A stretch of 64,000 nt of DNA from Gemmatimonadota bacterium (GCA_027307165.1 DAHUXM010000027.1:1-64000); one strand, 5' to 3'. Shown: positions 26,496 to 36,468, counted from the stretch's first letter. Numbers and translations: made by a program. Notes: generated by a model from the sequence alone, not told the origin.

Positions 26496-26873
26496 TCATG
26501 GCGCGGCTGCGGCCGCGCCCTTGATCCCTTTCGCAAGCTTATCGCCGATTCCCATTGCAATGAGGCCCACGAAAAGGTGCAGTACCTGGATCACCCAGTG
26601 CGCCGATCCCTGCATCAGTGTTCGCTGCGTCATGCCGAGCGCAAGGACCACGATTCCCCAGATGAAGCCAAGCGCAATGAGGCCACCTGATTGATGGGCA
26701 GCTATGGCGACGCCGGCGAGAACCCAGAGCGCGATCACGAACAGCAAGCCGATCAGCATGTGTGCGTTCACCAGCTGCAGCGCATGGCCGCTCCAGAAGA
26801 ACAGGCCCAGTATGATCAGTATCAAACCGAACAGACGCACGACAATCTGCGCCACTGCGGTAGTCGTCCTCAT
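26496..26873 (-). CDS. Small integral membrane protein
   Basis: The 125-residue protein starts at ATG 26873 with AAGAGGAG at good distance. It has four hydrophobic helices: VVRLFGLILIILGLFFW, MLIGLLFVIALWVLAGVAIA, GLIALGFIWGIVVLALGM and WVIQVLHLFVGLIAMGIG. It ends with an alanine-rich tail. It is a plausible four-helix inner-membrane protein of unknown role, convergent with the DUF2911 gene. Confidence 0.75.
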   Translation of the reverse strand: MRTTTAVAQIVVRLFGLILIILGLFFWSGHALQLVNAHMLIGLLFVIALWVLAGVAIAAHQSGGLIALGFIWGIVVLALGMTQRTLMQGSAHWVIQVLHLFVGLIAMGIGDKLAKGIKGAAAAAP

Positions 26874-27054
26874 CAATTGATTCTCCTCTTGGTCGACGCG
26901 GGACTGCAAACTCTCGGGGAACGATGGTGCAGATACTTTGGCTACGTCAAGTATCTGGCCGGGTCAATTATCGCGAATCTTCCGGAAGTGACCCGGAATG
27001 TGGTGTCGATGCATCTCCGAGCATATAACTACACATAACCATACAGACACACAC

Positions 27055-27549
27055 ATGCCGATCCATTCCGAGTTCTTCTTCTGTGCCTCGGCGTTCATAC
27101 TGGGAGTCGTAGCCGGAATGCGCAGCATGATGGCGCCGGCGGTACTGGCGCTGACGCTATGGCGTCGTCCGGAATACGTCCCCGCCAGTTCGCCGGTGCA
27201 CTGGCTTGCGGTCTTTCCCGTCGCTGTAGTCCTTGGCATCGCGGCACTGGGCGAGCTTGTAGCCGACAAGCTGCCGATGACACCAAACCGTACCGCGCTC
27301 GGGCCATTTGTATTCAGGCTCGTGACCGGCTCGATCACGGGGGCTGCGCTGGTGCAGGTCGGGGGAATCAATCCCTGGGCCGGAGCGGCATGCGGCGCGG
27401 TCGGCGCGATTGCCGGGACGTTCGGAATGTTTCACGCACGCAAGTTTGCCGGACGCGTTACCGGAATCAGCGATCCATACATCGGCGCGATCGAGGATGT
27501 GGTTGCGATCGCGATCGCAGCGACGGTCGTTGCGCGGCTTGTGGCGTGA
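27055..27549 (+). CDS. DUF4126 family membrane protein
   Basis: The 164-residue protein has FILGVVAGMRSMMAPAVLAL, LGELVADKLPMTPNRT and the AAGAACGAVGAIAG-like glycine/alanine helices (GAACGAVGAIAGTFGMFH), typical of DUF4126 proteins with about four membrane segments. The ATG at 27055 follows a short ACACACACA stretch and has no clear ribosome site. Function is unknown. Confidence 0.85.
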   Translation: MPIHSEFFFCASAFILGVVAGMRSMMAPAVLALTLWRRPEYVPASSPVHWLAVFPVAVVLGIAALGELVADKLPMTPNRTALGPFVFRLVTGSITGAALVQVGGINPWAGAACGAVGAIAGTFGMFHARKFAGRVTGISDPYIGAIEDVVAIAIAATVVARLVA

Positions 27550-27604
27550 TGGCGTGCGGATTCATCCGCGGTTCATCCAATTCCGATCTCACCTGAAGGG
27601 GCCA

Positions 27605-27624
27605 GGCGCGGATTCATCCGCGCC
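27605..27624. terminator. Convergent-gene hairpin
   Basis: GGCGCGGAT-TC-ATCCGCGCC (27605-27624) is a perfect 9-base-arm hairpin spanning the stop of the ATP-grasp gene. A weaker copy, GCGGAT-TC-ATCCGC (27556-27569), lies just after the DUF4126 stop. Both lie between convergent genes. Neither has a T-run. Confidence 0.5.
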
Positions 27625-28480
27625 CTACTACAACTACAACGGCCTCGGCGAAACGGGCGGCGCCAGATGTGGTGTGCGAGAAGAACAGCGACGGCTCCAG
27701 CATCTCGAGCTCGAGCAGCACGAAGCCGGCATCGGTTTCGATTCCATCCACGCGCGCGTACAGCCACGGCGACGGCGCGACATCCAGCACGCGCCGCGCG
27801 GCGCGTACGACTTCACCGTCCGGCTGGTCGGTGATCGATCGGCCGCCAAATCCGGTCTGGACACGAAAATCTCCTTCGGTTGGCATCTTCCGCACCGCGT
27901 GACTGAAGTCGCCATCGATGAACATCAGCGACCACTCGCCTCGCGTCTGAATCTCCGGCATGAACGGTTGCACCATTACATCACCGGCATCGAGTGACTC
28001 GGCGAATTGCGCGCCGACGTCGAGCACCGTTGCGTGCGACACGCGCCATGTACGGGTCGCGGCCGCCGAGATCACCGGCTTCACGACCGCATCCATCCAT
28101 CCGCGCTCCGCAAGCAGTCCGCCGAGGTCGGGCTTGGTGCCCTTTTCGAGCCATTCGGTTGGAACGGTGGCCACGCCCGCCCGCTCCAGATCACGGAGAT
28201 ACGTCTTTTCCATGTTCCAGCGTAGCACCGCTGCCGGATTCCACATCGGAGCGCCGGCGGCCTCGAGCGCATCGATCCATGCCCGAAATTCCGCGGCGCG
28301 ATGGTGGTAATCCCAGGTCGAGCGAATGATTATCGCGTCAAAAGCGGCCCAATCGACCGATGGGTCGTTCCATATCGCAGCGGCGACCCGAGCACGACGT
28401 CTTTCCAGCTGGGCGACCGCGAGCCGGTCATCCGGTGTCAGGTCCGGGTGAGCGGTTGAAGTAACGAATGCAATGTTCAC
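27614..28480 (-). CDS. ATP-grasp family ligase-like protein
   Basis: The 288-residue protein has the fold of RimK/glutathione-synthetase-type ATP-grasp enzymes: an N-terminal domain (FDAIIIRSTWDYHHRAAEF), NMEKTYLRDLERAGVATVPT, a nucleotide-binding lysine in DAVVKPVISAAATRTWRV, and the metal/ATP end (YARVDGIETDAGFVLLELEM, Asp and Glu). It probably joins an amine to a carboxylate using ATP. The substrate is unknown. It is a stand-alone gene on the minus strand, divergent from the acylase. Confidence 0.88.
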   Translation of the reverse strand: MNIAFVTSTAHPDLTPDDRLAVAQLERRRARVAAAIWNDPSVDWAAFDAIIIRSTWDYHHRAAEFRAWIDALEAAGAPMWNPAAVLRWNMEKTYLRDLERAGVATVPTEWLEKGTKPDLGGLLAERGWMDAVVKPVISAAATRTWRVSHATVLDVGAQFAESLDAGDVMVQPFMPEIQTRGEWSLMFIDGDFSHAVRKMPTEGDFRVQTGFGGRSITDQPDGEVVRAARRVLDVAPSPWLYARVDGIETDAGFVLLELEMLEPSLFFSHTTSGAARFAEAVVVVVGRG

Positions 28481-28507
28481 CAGACAATGATTTCATGATG
28501 CCGCTCC

Positions 28508-28559
28508 AGGAACAAGTGCCGGGAGCAAGTGCCGGGAGCAAGTCTCGGGGCAAGTGCGA
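28508..28559 (+). repeat. 13-bp tandem repeats upstream of the acylase
   Basis: Three and a half imperfect units of GGAGCAAGTGCCG run in the divergent intergenic region between the ATP-grasp and acylase genes. Positions could affect promoter spacing; no function is evident. Confidence 0.6.
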
Positions 28560-28676
28560 AGTGCGCGCCGATTGTCCATATTTTACGCGGACGAATTCAC
28601 CGTAGCTCTCGTTGCCGTTTCAGTGCCCGAATATCGGCGACAAACTGGCAAAATCATCGCTGGATCTGAGGCAGGA

Positions 28677-30851
28677 ATGAAAAGACTCGCTCTTGTAGTC
28701 GCTGTGGTATTGGGATCGGTCGCCCCACAACTCACCAACGCTCAGACCGCCCAGGACGTCGCACGCTGGCAGAAGGAGGCGCAGAGCGTCACGATCACCA
28801 GGGACGACTGGGGGATCGCGCACGTCCGCGGGAAGACCGACGCGGATGCTGTCTTCGGGATGATCTACGCGCAGGCGGAGGACGATTTCAATCGCGTCGA
28901 GACGAATTACCTGAATTCGATGGGACGTCTCGCCGAAGCGGAAGGCGAGTCGGCGATCTATCAGGATCTTCGCATGAAGCTTTTCATCGACCCTGATTCG
29001 ATGAAGACGCTGTATGCGTCGAGTCCCGAGTGGCTCAAGAAGCTGATGAACTCCTGGGCTGACGGCCTCAACTATTATATGTACAAGCATCCCGACGTGA
29101 AGCCGCGCGCGATCAAGCGCTACGAGCCGTGGATGGCGCTGTCGTTCAGCGAAGGGAGCATCGGCGGCGACATCGAGCGCGTGAACCTCAAGCAGTTGCA
29201 GGCATTCTACGGTGGTGGTCCGGTGACCGCCGAGCCGGCGTCGGGTGTTCTGCCGCCACCCGAGCCGGGCGGATCGAATGGAATGGCGGTTGCTCCGTCG
29301 AATACGAGAGATCATCATGCGCTGTTGTTGATCAACCCTCACACGTCGTTCTTCTTCCGGTCTGAATTGCAGATGACGAGCGATGAGGGACTCAACGCGT
29401 ACGGTGCAGTGACGTGGGGCCAGTTCTTCGTGTACCAGGGCTTCAACACGCGCGTCGGCTGGATGCATACGTCCAGCGCAGTGAACGCCGTGTCGGAGTT
29501 TCTCGAGACCGTCGAGAAGAAGGGCGATCGCTTCTACTACAAGTATGGAAACGAAGAGCGGCCAATGGTGACCAGAACGATCACCGTGCCATACAAGACC
29601 GCGAGTGGAATGGCCAGCAAGACGTTCACCGCCTATTACACGCTCCATGGCCCCGTCATAAGAAAGAGCGATGGAAGATGGGTGACGATCGAGCTGATGC
29701 AGCGTCCGCAGATCGCGCTGATCCAGTCGTACATGCGCACCAAGGCGATGAACTACAAGGAGTACGAGAAGACGATGGAGTTGCACGGCAACTCGTCCAA
29801 CAACACCATCTACGCAGACGCCGACGGCAACATCGCGTACTGGCATGCGAACTACATTCCGCGTCGCGACACGTCGTTCGACTGGACTCATCCGGTCGAC
29901 GGCAGCAATCCCAAAACGGTTTGGGGTCCCGTGTTATCGGTTGCGGAAACGCCGCATCTGCTGAATCCAAAGAACGGCTGGTTGTACAACAGCAACAACT
30001 GGCCGTGGTCCGCAGCCGGCGCGTACAGCCCGAAGCAGAAGGACTTCCCGAGCTACGTCGACGTCGGAGTCGAGTCCGCACGCGGGCTGCATGCGATCCG
30101 CGTTCTGTCCGACAAGAAGGATTTCACGATCGAGTCGTTGCGTGCAGCCGCGTATGACAGCTATCTGCCGGCGTTCGCGATCATGGTTCCACCACTGGTC
30201 AAGGCGTGGGACGATGCTCCTTCTTCCAATCCGCTCAAGGCGAAGCTCGCCGAGCAGATCGCGGTCCTGCGCAAGTGGGATTACCGTTGGGGCGTCAATT
30301 CAATTCCAACTTCGCTGGCGGTATTCTGGGGCACACAGCTCGGCCATACGAACCGCCGCGCAACCGCGGGAATGTCGCCGGAGAAGTACGCGGCCAACGA
30401 GGCGACGCCGCAACAGCAGCTGGAAGCTCTCGCTGCCGCGTCCGACAAACTCACAGCGGATTTCGGAACGTGGAAGACGCCCTGGGGCGACATCAATCGC
30501 TACCAGCGCAACAACGGTGACATCGAGCAGAAGTTCGACGACTCCAAGCCAAGCATCCCGGTCGGCTTCACGTCGTCGCTGTGGGGCTCGCTGGCTTCGT
30601 TCGGTGCGCGCCCGTATCCGGGAACGAAAAAGTGGTACGGCACCAGCGGCAACAGCTTTGTCTCGGTAGTCGAGTTTGGCGACAGCGTGCGAGCGGTGGC
30701 GATCACGGCTGGTGGCGAGAGCGGCCATCCGAGCTCGCCGCATTTCAACGACGAAGCACAACGGTATGCGACCGGTAATCTGAGACCGGTCTACTACTAT
30801 CCATCGCAACTGAAGGGACATACGGAGCGGGTGTATCATCCGGGGAACTAG
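28677..30851 (+). CDS. Penicillin acylase-family (Ntn) hydrolase
   Basis: The 724-residue secreted precursor starts MKRLALVVAVVLG with signal cleavage near LTNAQ. Family motifs: TITRDDWGIAHVRGKTDADA, the auto-processing site PGGSNGMAVAPS (Ser200 becomes the N-terminal nucleophile), LLINPHTSF, and the beta-chain HGNSSNNTIYADADGNIAYW with the oxyanion-type Asn. It should self-cleave into two chains and hydrolyse amide bonds of an acylated substrate in the periplasm or outside. An earlier in-frame start would add 41 non-signal residues. It is followed by a hairpin and the M1 peptidase, 88 bases on. Confidence 0.9.
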   Translation: MKRLALVVAVVLGSVAPQLTNAQTAQDVARWQKEAQSVTITRDDWGIAHVRGKTDADAVFGMIYAQAEDDFNRVETNYLNSMGRLAEAEGESAIYQDLRMKLFIDPDSMKTLYASSPEWLKKLMNSWADGLNYYMYKHPDVKPRAIKRYEPWMALSFSEGSIGGDIERVNLKQLQAFYGGGPVTAEPASGVLPPPEPGGSNGMAVAPSNTRDHHALLLINPHTSFFFRSELQMTSDEGLNAYGAVTWGQFFVYQGFNTRVGWMHTSSAVNAVSEFLETVEKKGDRFYYKYGNEERPMVTRTITVPYKTASGMASKTFTAYYTLHGPVIRKSDGRWVTIELMQRPQIALIQSYMRTKAMNYKEYEKTMELHGNSSNNTIYADADGNIAYWHANYIPRRDTSFDWTHPVDGSNPKTVWGPVLSVAETPHLLNPKNGWLYNSNNWPWSAAGAYSPKQKDFPSYVDVGVESARGLHAIRVLSDKKDFTIESLRAAAYDSYLPAFAIMVPPLVKAWDDAPSSNPLKAKLAEQIAVLRKWDYRWGVNSIPTSLAVFWGTQLGHTNRRATAGMSPEKYAANEATPQQQLEALAAASDKLTADFGTWKTPWGDINRYQRNNGDIEQKFDDSKPSIPVGFTSSLWGSLASFGARPYPGTKKWYGTSGNSFVSVVEFGDSVRAVAITAGGESGHPSSPHFNDEAQRYATGNLRPVYYYPSQLKGHTERVYHPGN

Positions 30852-30875
30852 CGGAGTCCGTTTCACTTATTGAAA

Positions 30876-30922
30876 CATGCGCCGGTCGCTACCATGCGGA
30901 TGGATGGCGCGACCGGCGCATG
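30876..30922 (+). terminator. Hairpin between acylase and M1 peptidase
   Basis: CATGCGCCGGTCGC (30876-30889) pairs perfectly with GCGACCGGCGCATG (30909-30922), loop 19. A smaller hairpin TTTCA-CTTAT-TGAAA (30861-30875) sits directly before it. It likely ends or attenuates acylase transcripts before the peptidase gene at 30940. Confidence 0.6.
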
Positions 30923-30939
30923 ACACGTAAGATTCCCGT

Positions 30940-32952
30940 ATGGCCACGTCGTATCGATCGATAGTCGCGCTGTTCCTCGCACTTGGCGCCGCGCCAGTGC
31001 TCCCCGCCCAATCCAGGCCCGCTCCGACTGTCACGTCGGACGGCATACTGCAGAGCAAGCGTCCCATTCCGGGCTCGGTTTACGAATCGCCCGGGTTTAC
31101 GCGCGCCGTTCTGAAGGGAACGCGCACGCGCACCGGCGTGCCCGGCCCGAACAACTGGGTTCAGCACGCGCGTTACAAGATCGACGCGAAGCTGGATCCC
31201 GCGACCAACACTGTCAGCGGGTCCGAGCACGTCGTCTATCTCAACAACTCACCGGATACGCTCCCGTATCTGATGGTGCATCTGTACCAGAACGTGTTCC
31301 GCCCCGAGAGCCAGCGGAGGGACGCGGCTCCGATTACCGACGGGATCAAGCTCGCGCGTGTTGCGGTGGAGGGAGTGCAGCTTGCGCAGCAGAATCAGAG
31401 CAGGCGCTCTCGCGGATCTGCGAATGCAGCGGGCTACAGCGTGGATGGTACCGTCATGCGGATCGCGCTCGCCAAACCACTCATGCCGCACGACAGCGTG
31501 TCACTCGATTTTGCGTGGTCCTACAATCCCGCGATGACTCCGTCCGATGGAAGGGAAGGGCGCGACGATCATCTCTATTTCATGGGATACTGGTATCCGC
31601 AGATCGCAGTGTACGACGATGTCGATGGCTGGGTCGCGGATCAGTACGTGCTGCAGGCAGAGTTCTACATGGAGCCCGCGGACTACGACGTCACGGTCAC
31701 TGCACCGCGCGGTTGGGTCGTCGGTGCTACAGGATCGCTCCAGAACGCGGATGCGATCCTCAGCTCCACTGCGCGCGCGAAGCTCGGCGAGGCTCGGCGC
31801 AGCGGCAAGGTCGTAACCATCAGCACGCCGAGTGATGGATCTGCAGCGTTCGCGAACAAGGCACCGATGGTGACGTGGCACTTCACGGCGCCGGACTTAC
31901 GTGATTTCGCATGGGGCGCCAGCGATCGCTATGTGTGGGACGCCACTCGCGCACTCGTGGCCGACTCGGGCCAGAAGGCCGATACCGTCGACATCTTCAG
32001 CTTCTATCGCATAAGTCCGGCTGCCGCGGCGTGGGCAGTCGGTGGCGCGCGATACACTCGCGATGCCATAGAACAGCTTTCCGCGTATCTGTGGAAATAT
32101 CCATGGCCGACGATGACGTCGATGGAAGGCGTCCTCACTGGCGGCGGCATGGAGTATCCGCGCATGACGTTGATGCAGCCGTGGGCTGATACGCTGTCGC
32201 TTGCCGGTGACCTCATGCACGAGACCGGGCACATGTGGTTCCCGATGATGGTCGGGTCCAACGAGACGCGCTACACCTGGATGGACGAAGGCTTCACGCA
32301 GTTCGACGAAGCGCAGGGACTGCGCGTGCTGTATGGAGAGCCGCGCAAGGGCGGGCGCATCGCGGACACCGAGCAGGGTCAACGCCTGCTGTACACACGC
32401 ACCGCGGCCGCGGGCGACGATCAGGTATTGATGACGCGTGGCGATCTGTTTCCGCCGGCGACGTACAACATCATGTTCTACGACAAGACGGCGCAGGTTC
32501 TCGCCGCCTTGCGTGGCATGTTGGGTGAGCCGACGTTCCATCACGCATTTCGCGAATACGGCAAGCACTGGGTGGGCAGGCATCCGTATCCGAACGACTT
32601 CTTCAATGCGCTGGATGCTGGTGCCGGACAGGACCTCAGCTGGTTCTGGAATACGTGGTTCTACAATGCATGGCCTCTGGATCAGGCAATCACGAGCGTG
32701 ACTCCCGACGCAAACGGCGTCGCGATAACGATCGAGGACCACGGTCTTGCACCGATGCCGGTGAAGCTGGCCGTAACACGCGCCGACAGGACCGTGCAAC
32801 GCATCGACATCCCGGTGGACGTCTGGCTCAATGGCGCACGGAGTTACGTTGCACACGTCGCGGCGACACCAGAAGTGGTGCGCGTCGAGATCGATCCGGA
32901 CGGATTGTTTCCGGATATCAACCGAAAGAATCAGCTGTGGGTCAAGCAGTAA
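30940..32952 (+). CDS. M1-family metallopeptidase
   Basis: The 670-residue exported protein has a signal (LFLALGAAPVLPAQS). The gluzincin site is HETGHMWFPMMVGSNETRY, with zinc ligands His427 and His431, catalytic Glu428, and third ligand Glu450 in WMDEGF, the exact spacing of M1 aminopeptidases. The GGGMEYPRM stretch replaces the usual GAMEN. It likely removes N-terminal residues from peptides in the periplasm. It follows the acylase and is convergent with the S41 protease; its stop codon lies inside the large palindrome. Confidence 0.93.
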   Translation: MATSYRSIVALFLALGAAPVLPAQSRPAPTVTSDGILQSKRPIPGSVYESPGFTRAVLKGTRTRTGVPGPNNWVQHARYKIDAKLDPATNTVSGSEHVVYLNNSPDTLPYLMVHLYQNVFRPESQRRDAAPITDGIKLARVAVEGVQLAQQNQSRRSRGSANAAGYSVDGTVMRIALAKPLMPHDSVSLDFAWSYNPAMTPSDGREGRDDHLYFMGYWYPQIAVYDDVDGWVADQYVLQAEFYMEPADYDVTVTAPRGWVVGATGSLQNADAILSSTARAKLGEARRSGKVVTISTPSDGSAAFANKAPMVTWHFTAPDLRDFAWGASDRYVWDATRALVADSGQKADTVDIFSFYRISPAAAAWAVGGARYTRDAIEQLSAYLWKYPWPTMTSMEGVLTGGGMEYPRMTLMQPWADTLSLAGDLMHETGHMWFPMMVGSNETRYTWMDEGFTQFDEAQGLRVLYGEPRKGGRIADTEQGQRLLYTRTAAAGDDQVLMTRGDLFPPATYNIMFYDKTAQVLAALRGMLGEPTFHHAFREYGKHWVGRHPYPNDFFNALDAGAGQDLSWFWNTWFYNAWPLDQAITSVTPDANGVAITIEDHGLAPMPVKLAVTRADRTVQRIDIPVDVWLNGARSYVAHVAATPEVVRVEIDPDGLFPDINRKNQLWVKQ

Positions 32953-33038
32953 ATCCAGTTTCGATTGCATTTTAGGTGACAGGCAGGGATATACATCCTT
33001 GCCTCTCACCTAAAATGCAATCGAGACTGGATTTACTG
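32947..33038. repeat. 92-bp near-perfect palindrome between convergent genes
   Basis: The left arm CAGTAAATCCAG... (32947-32990) and right arm ...CTGGATTTACTG (32995-33038) pair over 44 bases with three exceptions, two of them G-T, and loop ATAC. It begins 3 bases before the M1 stop codon and ends 7 bases before the S41 stop codon. It would be a strong bidirectional terminator, but its length and its sequence match to repeats near 43.2 kb point to a mobile or dispersed palindromic element. Confidence 0.9.
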
Positions 33039-33045
33039 ACTGCCT

Positions 33046-36000
33046 TTATGGCTCGTTCGGCACCAGTGGCTTCACTCTCTTTCCCCACATCGCCGGCGGT
33101 GGCTCATGCGTTGCGCGATCTACGGGATGCTCGGCGAGCATCTTCATCGCGGTAGCGACAGCCTGCTCCAGCTGAGCATCGTGTCCGTCAGCGACATCCT
33201 TCGGCCAGTCCTCGACGTCGATGTTCGGTGAAATTCCCTCGTTCTCCACCGCCCACGCCTTGCCGTCCTTCCTGAAGAATCCTCCGCGCGGCGCGTACAT
33301 GATTCCACCGTCGACGAACAACGGCGTATCCCATATTCCCACCAAGCCGCCCCACGTCCGTTTGCCAACGAGCGGACCCACGCCGCGCAACTTGAACATG
33401 TAGGGCATCAGGTCTCCACCCGATCCCGACATCTCGTTGATGATCATCACCTTGGGACCCCAGATTCCAGCTGCAGGGCTCGTGAACGGATACCTGTCAC
33501 CGACCGGATTGTTGAAGTAGCCGTCGATCGTGCGCTGCAATACGTCGATGATGTAGTCCGCAGCCGATCCGCCACCGTTGTAGCGCTCGTCGATGATCGC
33601 GCCCTTGCGATCCTGCTGCGCAAAATAGTATCTGTTGAAGCTGGTGTATCCGCCCTCTCCCGTGTTCGGGAGATGCACGTACGCAAGCTGTCCGTGCGAC
33701 AGCGAATCGACGATGTGACGGTTGCGCTCGACCCATGCGCGTGCGCGCAACCCGGCGTCGTTTGCTATTGGAATCACATTCACCCGACGCGCTCCCTCCA
33801 TCGTCGGGCGCGCACTGACTGTCACTTCCGTCTGGTGGCTCGCCGTTCCGTCGAATGCGCGGTAGATACTCTCCGGAGCGCGAACGGGGATTCCGTTTAC
33901 CGCAAGTATGTAGTCACCGACGTGCACGTCCACACCAGGAGCCGTGAGCGGAGCGCGCAGCTCCGGATTCCAGCTGTCTGTTCCGTAGATCTTCGTGATT
34001 CTGTAATAGCCGTTCTCGACGGCGAAGTCGGCGCCAAGCAACCCGACCGTCACACGCGGGACCGTTGGCATGTCGCCCCCACGCACGAACGAGTGGCCGA
34101 TCGCTATCTCCGAGCCCATCATGTCGAGCAGATAGTTGAGATCCGCACGGTGCATGACGTAGGGAAGCAACTGTCCGTACATCTCCTTCACCTTCGGCCA
34201 GTCGGTTCCCTGCAGATTCTTCAGATAGATGTAGTCGCGCTGATTACGCCATCCCTCGTCGAAGATCTGCTTGAACTCCGCCTTGGGATCCACCAGCATG
34301 CTCAATTGCGCGTTGAGCTTCCCCTTGCCTGCCGCCGGTGAAGTCGGCGACGTCGCGTCGACGAGAAACAGCGCACCAGTCGGGCCGGGTGTGCGGTACA
34401 ACAGCTTCTTGCCATCGGCACTTACAAAGAACTGCTGCACGTCGTGCACGAAATCGGTCGCCTTGCGATCCTTCAACTCGTATCTGTGAAGCACGGCGCC
34501 GAAAGCGGGATTGTCCTCGGTCCCGGTCTTCGGTACGTTCTCCATGAAGAACACGGTGCCTGCCGATCCGGCGCGCAGCTGATCATAACCACGCTCCGCG
34601 ATTCCCGACACCGCTACTATGCGCTGTTGCAGGCCGTCGAAGTCGATCACGACGTTGCGACGCGGCGCGAGCATCGCCTTGAGCGAATCCGACATCGGTT
34701 TCTTCGTCGTGTCGGATGTCGCCGTATCGGCCGCAGCCGCCTTCCGCGCACGCGGTGCGCGTGGTGGCATTCCCGGAACCGGTGGCTCACTCGGGATGCC
34801 TGCATCCTCGTCGCTCTCGGGGAGCAACGGTGATGGATCGGTCTTCTTCAATACCGCGAGATACAGCGCATCGGTCTCGGTGTGTCCGTAGCTGGACATG
34901 TCGAGCCAGCCGGAGCCGAGGCCGAAATCGGTCGAGGCAAGGAACCAGAGATACTTGCCGCTCGCATCCCACGCCGGCGCCTTCGCGTCCGCGAGACCAT
35001 CGGTCACCTGATGAGTCTTGCCGTCGGTAATGTCGTATACGAATATCGCGCGGTACAGCGATGGAAGCCGCTTTGCGTACGCAACCCAGCGCGAGTCCGG
35101 ACTCCACACCGGATCCAGTGACCGATCAGGTACCATGAACTCGTCACCGCCGATGTCGGTTGCCTTTCCGGTCGCGACGTCGACCACCCACAGCCGCAGA
35201 TCGGTATCCTGCAATACTATGTGCTTCCCATCGGGCGACCACGACGGCGTGTAGTAGTGGGTCGGATGCGGCAGCGCGATCGAGCGCGCCGGCTTGCTTC
35301 CGTCGGCGGATGCGATGACCAGCTGATACTCGCCGGATTTGTCGCTGAAGTACGAGATCCACTTGCCATCCGGCGACCATGCCGGATCACGCTCCGCGGA
35401 TCCGCTCGATTGCGTCATGTTGCGCACGTCGCCCTTCTCGGCGGGGACCGTGAAGATCTCGCCACGCGCTTCGATCGCCGCACGTTTGCCGGTCGGCGAC
35501 AGCGCGATGCTTGCGATGTTGCGCGATACGTCCTTCCATTGCGGCATCATCCATGGGAAATCGCCGGCCACGTTGATGTTCACCACGTGCTCGTGACCGG
35601 TCTTGGGATCCAGCTCGTGAACGTAGCCACCCTGCTCGAACACCATCGCGTCGGCGTCCGCGTCCAGCGTCTTGACATCGAAGTCCGAGAAATCCGTTAT
35701 CTGCTTCACCTGCTTGGATTGCATGTCGTACGACCACACGTTCGACACACCATCACGATCCGAGAGGAAGTACACCGTATGGTCGCCGTACCAGACCGGA
35801 TACATCTCCTTGGAGTTCGGACGCGGCACGGTGTCGACAGCCAGCGTCCTGGTATCCATGATCCAGATCGGACGATTCTGGCCACCGCGATAGTTGCGGC
35901 GCTCCTCGTCCCACGAGTTGTTCATCCTGTAGGCGATGTGCGCGCCATCGGGCGAGATGTGTCCCTGATATGCGCGATACATCGGCATCGCGACCGACGG

Positions 36001-36468
36001 CCCGCCTTCGACCGGAACCGTGTACCATCTGGGTTCGGGCGTCGGAAGATTGGATGATCGCGTCGACGCGTACACGATCGACTTCCCGTCCGGCGTCCAT
36101 CCCTGCACCTCATCCGGTGCCGGATGCCATGTCAGCCGTCGCGGCTCGCCACCCGCGGCGGGCACGACGTACACGTCTGTGTTGCCTCCGTACTCAGCGC
36201 TGAACGCGATCAGCCGTCCGTCGGGGGAGAAATGCGGCGACGACGTCTGACCCTGGAAACTCGTCAGTCGCTGCGCAGAGCCGCCCGCACGCGGAACGAC
36301 CCAGATATTGTTCGCATACGCGAAGGCGATCTGTGTTGCACTTACGGTTGGTGAGCGGAGCATACGCGTCTGAGCCGGCGCGATTGCCGGAATGAACCAG
36401 ACGATGGACGCGAGGCAGATGGCGCGACGCATGGGGGCGGGAGTGGGAGTTGGCGTGTCGGCGATCAT
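33046..36468 (-). CDS. Tricorn-like S41 peptidase with TolB propeller and PDZ domain
   Basis: The 1140-residue exported protease starts with a signal (IVWFIPAIAPAQ). Next come WD/TolB-type propeller repeats (LIAFSAEYGGNTDVYVVPAA, repeated SPDGKWISYFSD-like units), a core domain, a PDZ domain (VHVGDYILAVNGIPV), and the S41 catalytic part with Ser1016 in MSGSGGDLMPYMFK. The domain order is that of tricorn proteases. The start may instead be 36432 (MRRAICLAS). It likely degrades peptides, complementing the M1 enzyme with which it converges. Confidence 0.93.
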   Translation of the reverse strand: MIADTPTPTPAPMRRAICLASIVWFIPAIAPAQTRMLRSPTVSATQIAFAYANNIWVVPRAGGSAQRLTSFQGQTSSPHFSPDGRLIAFSAEYGGNTDVYVVPAAGGEPRRLTWHPAPDEVQGWTPDGKSIVYASTRSSNLPTPEPRWYTVPVEGGPSVAMPMYRAYQGHISPDGAHIAYRMNNSWDEERRNYRGGQNRPIWIMDTRTLAVDTVPRPNSKEMYPVWYGDHTVYFLSDRDGVSNVWSYDMQSKQVKQITDFSDFDVKTLDADADAMVFEQGGYVHELDPKTGHEHVVNINVAGDFPWMMPQWKDVSRNIASIALSPTGKRAAIEARGEIFTVPAEKGDVRNMTQSSGSAERDPAWSPDGKWISYFSDKSGEYQLVIASADGSKPARSIALPHPTHYYTPSWSPDGKHIVLQDTDLRLWVVDVATGKATDIGGDEFMVPDRSLDPVWSPDSRWVAYAKRLPSLYRAIFVYDITDGKTHQVTDGLADAKAPAWDASGKYLWFLASTDFGLGSGWLDMSSYGHTETDALYLAVLKKTDPSPLLPESDEDAGIPSEPPVPGMPPRAPRARKAAAADTATSDTTKKPMSDSLKAMLAPRRNVVIDFDGLQQRIVAVSGIAERGYDQLRAGSAGTVFFMENVPKTGTEDNPAFGAVLHRYELKDRKATDFVHDVQQFFVSADGKKLLYRTPGPTGALFLVDATSPTSPAAGKGKLNAQLSMLVDPKAEFKQIFDEGWRNQRDYIYLKNLQGTDWPKVKEMYGQLLPYVMHRADLNYLLDMMGSEIAIGHSFVRGGDMPTVPRVTVGLLGADFAVENGYYRITKIYGTDSWNPELRAPLTAPGVDVHVGDYILAVNGIPVRAPESIYRAFDGTASHQTEVTVSARPTMEGARRVNVIPIANDAGLRARAWVERNRHIVDSLSHGQLAYVHLPNTGEGGYTSFNRYYFAQQDRKGAIIDERYNGGGSAADYIIDVLQRTIDGYFNNPVGDRYPFTSPAAGIWGPKVMIINEMSGSGGDLMPYMFKLRGVGPLVGKRTWGGLVGIWDTPLFVDGGIMYAPRGGFFRKDGKAWAVENEGISPNIDVEDWPKDVADGHDAQLEQAVATAMKMLAEHPVDRATHEPPPAMWGKRVKPLVPNEP

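Noticed and set aside
28620-29891. Minus-strand open frame of 423 codons
   Set aside because: Antisense shadow of the penicillin acylase gene; no motifs.
31897-33009. Minus-strand open frame of 370 codons
   Set aside because: Antisense to the M1 peptidase with its zinc site, and it runs through the palindrome; not a gene.
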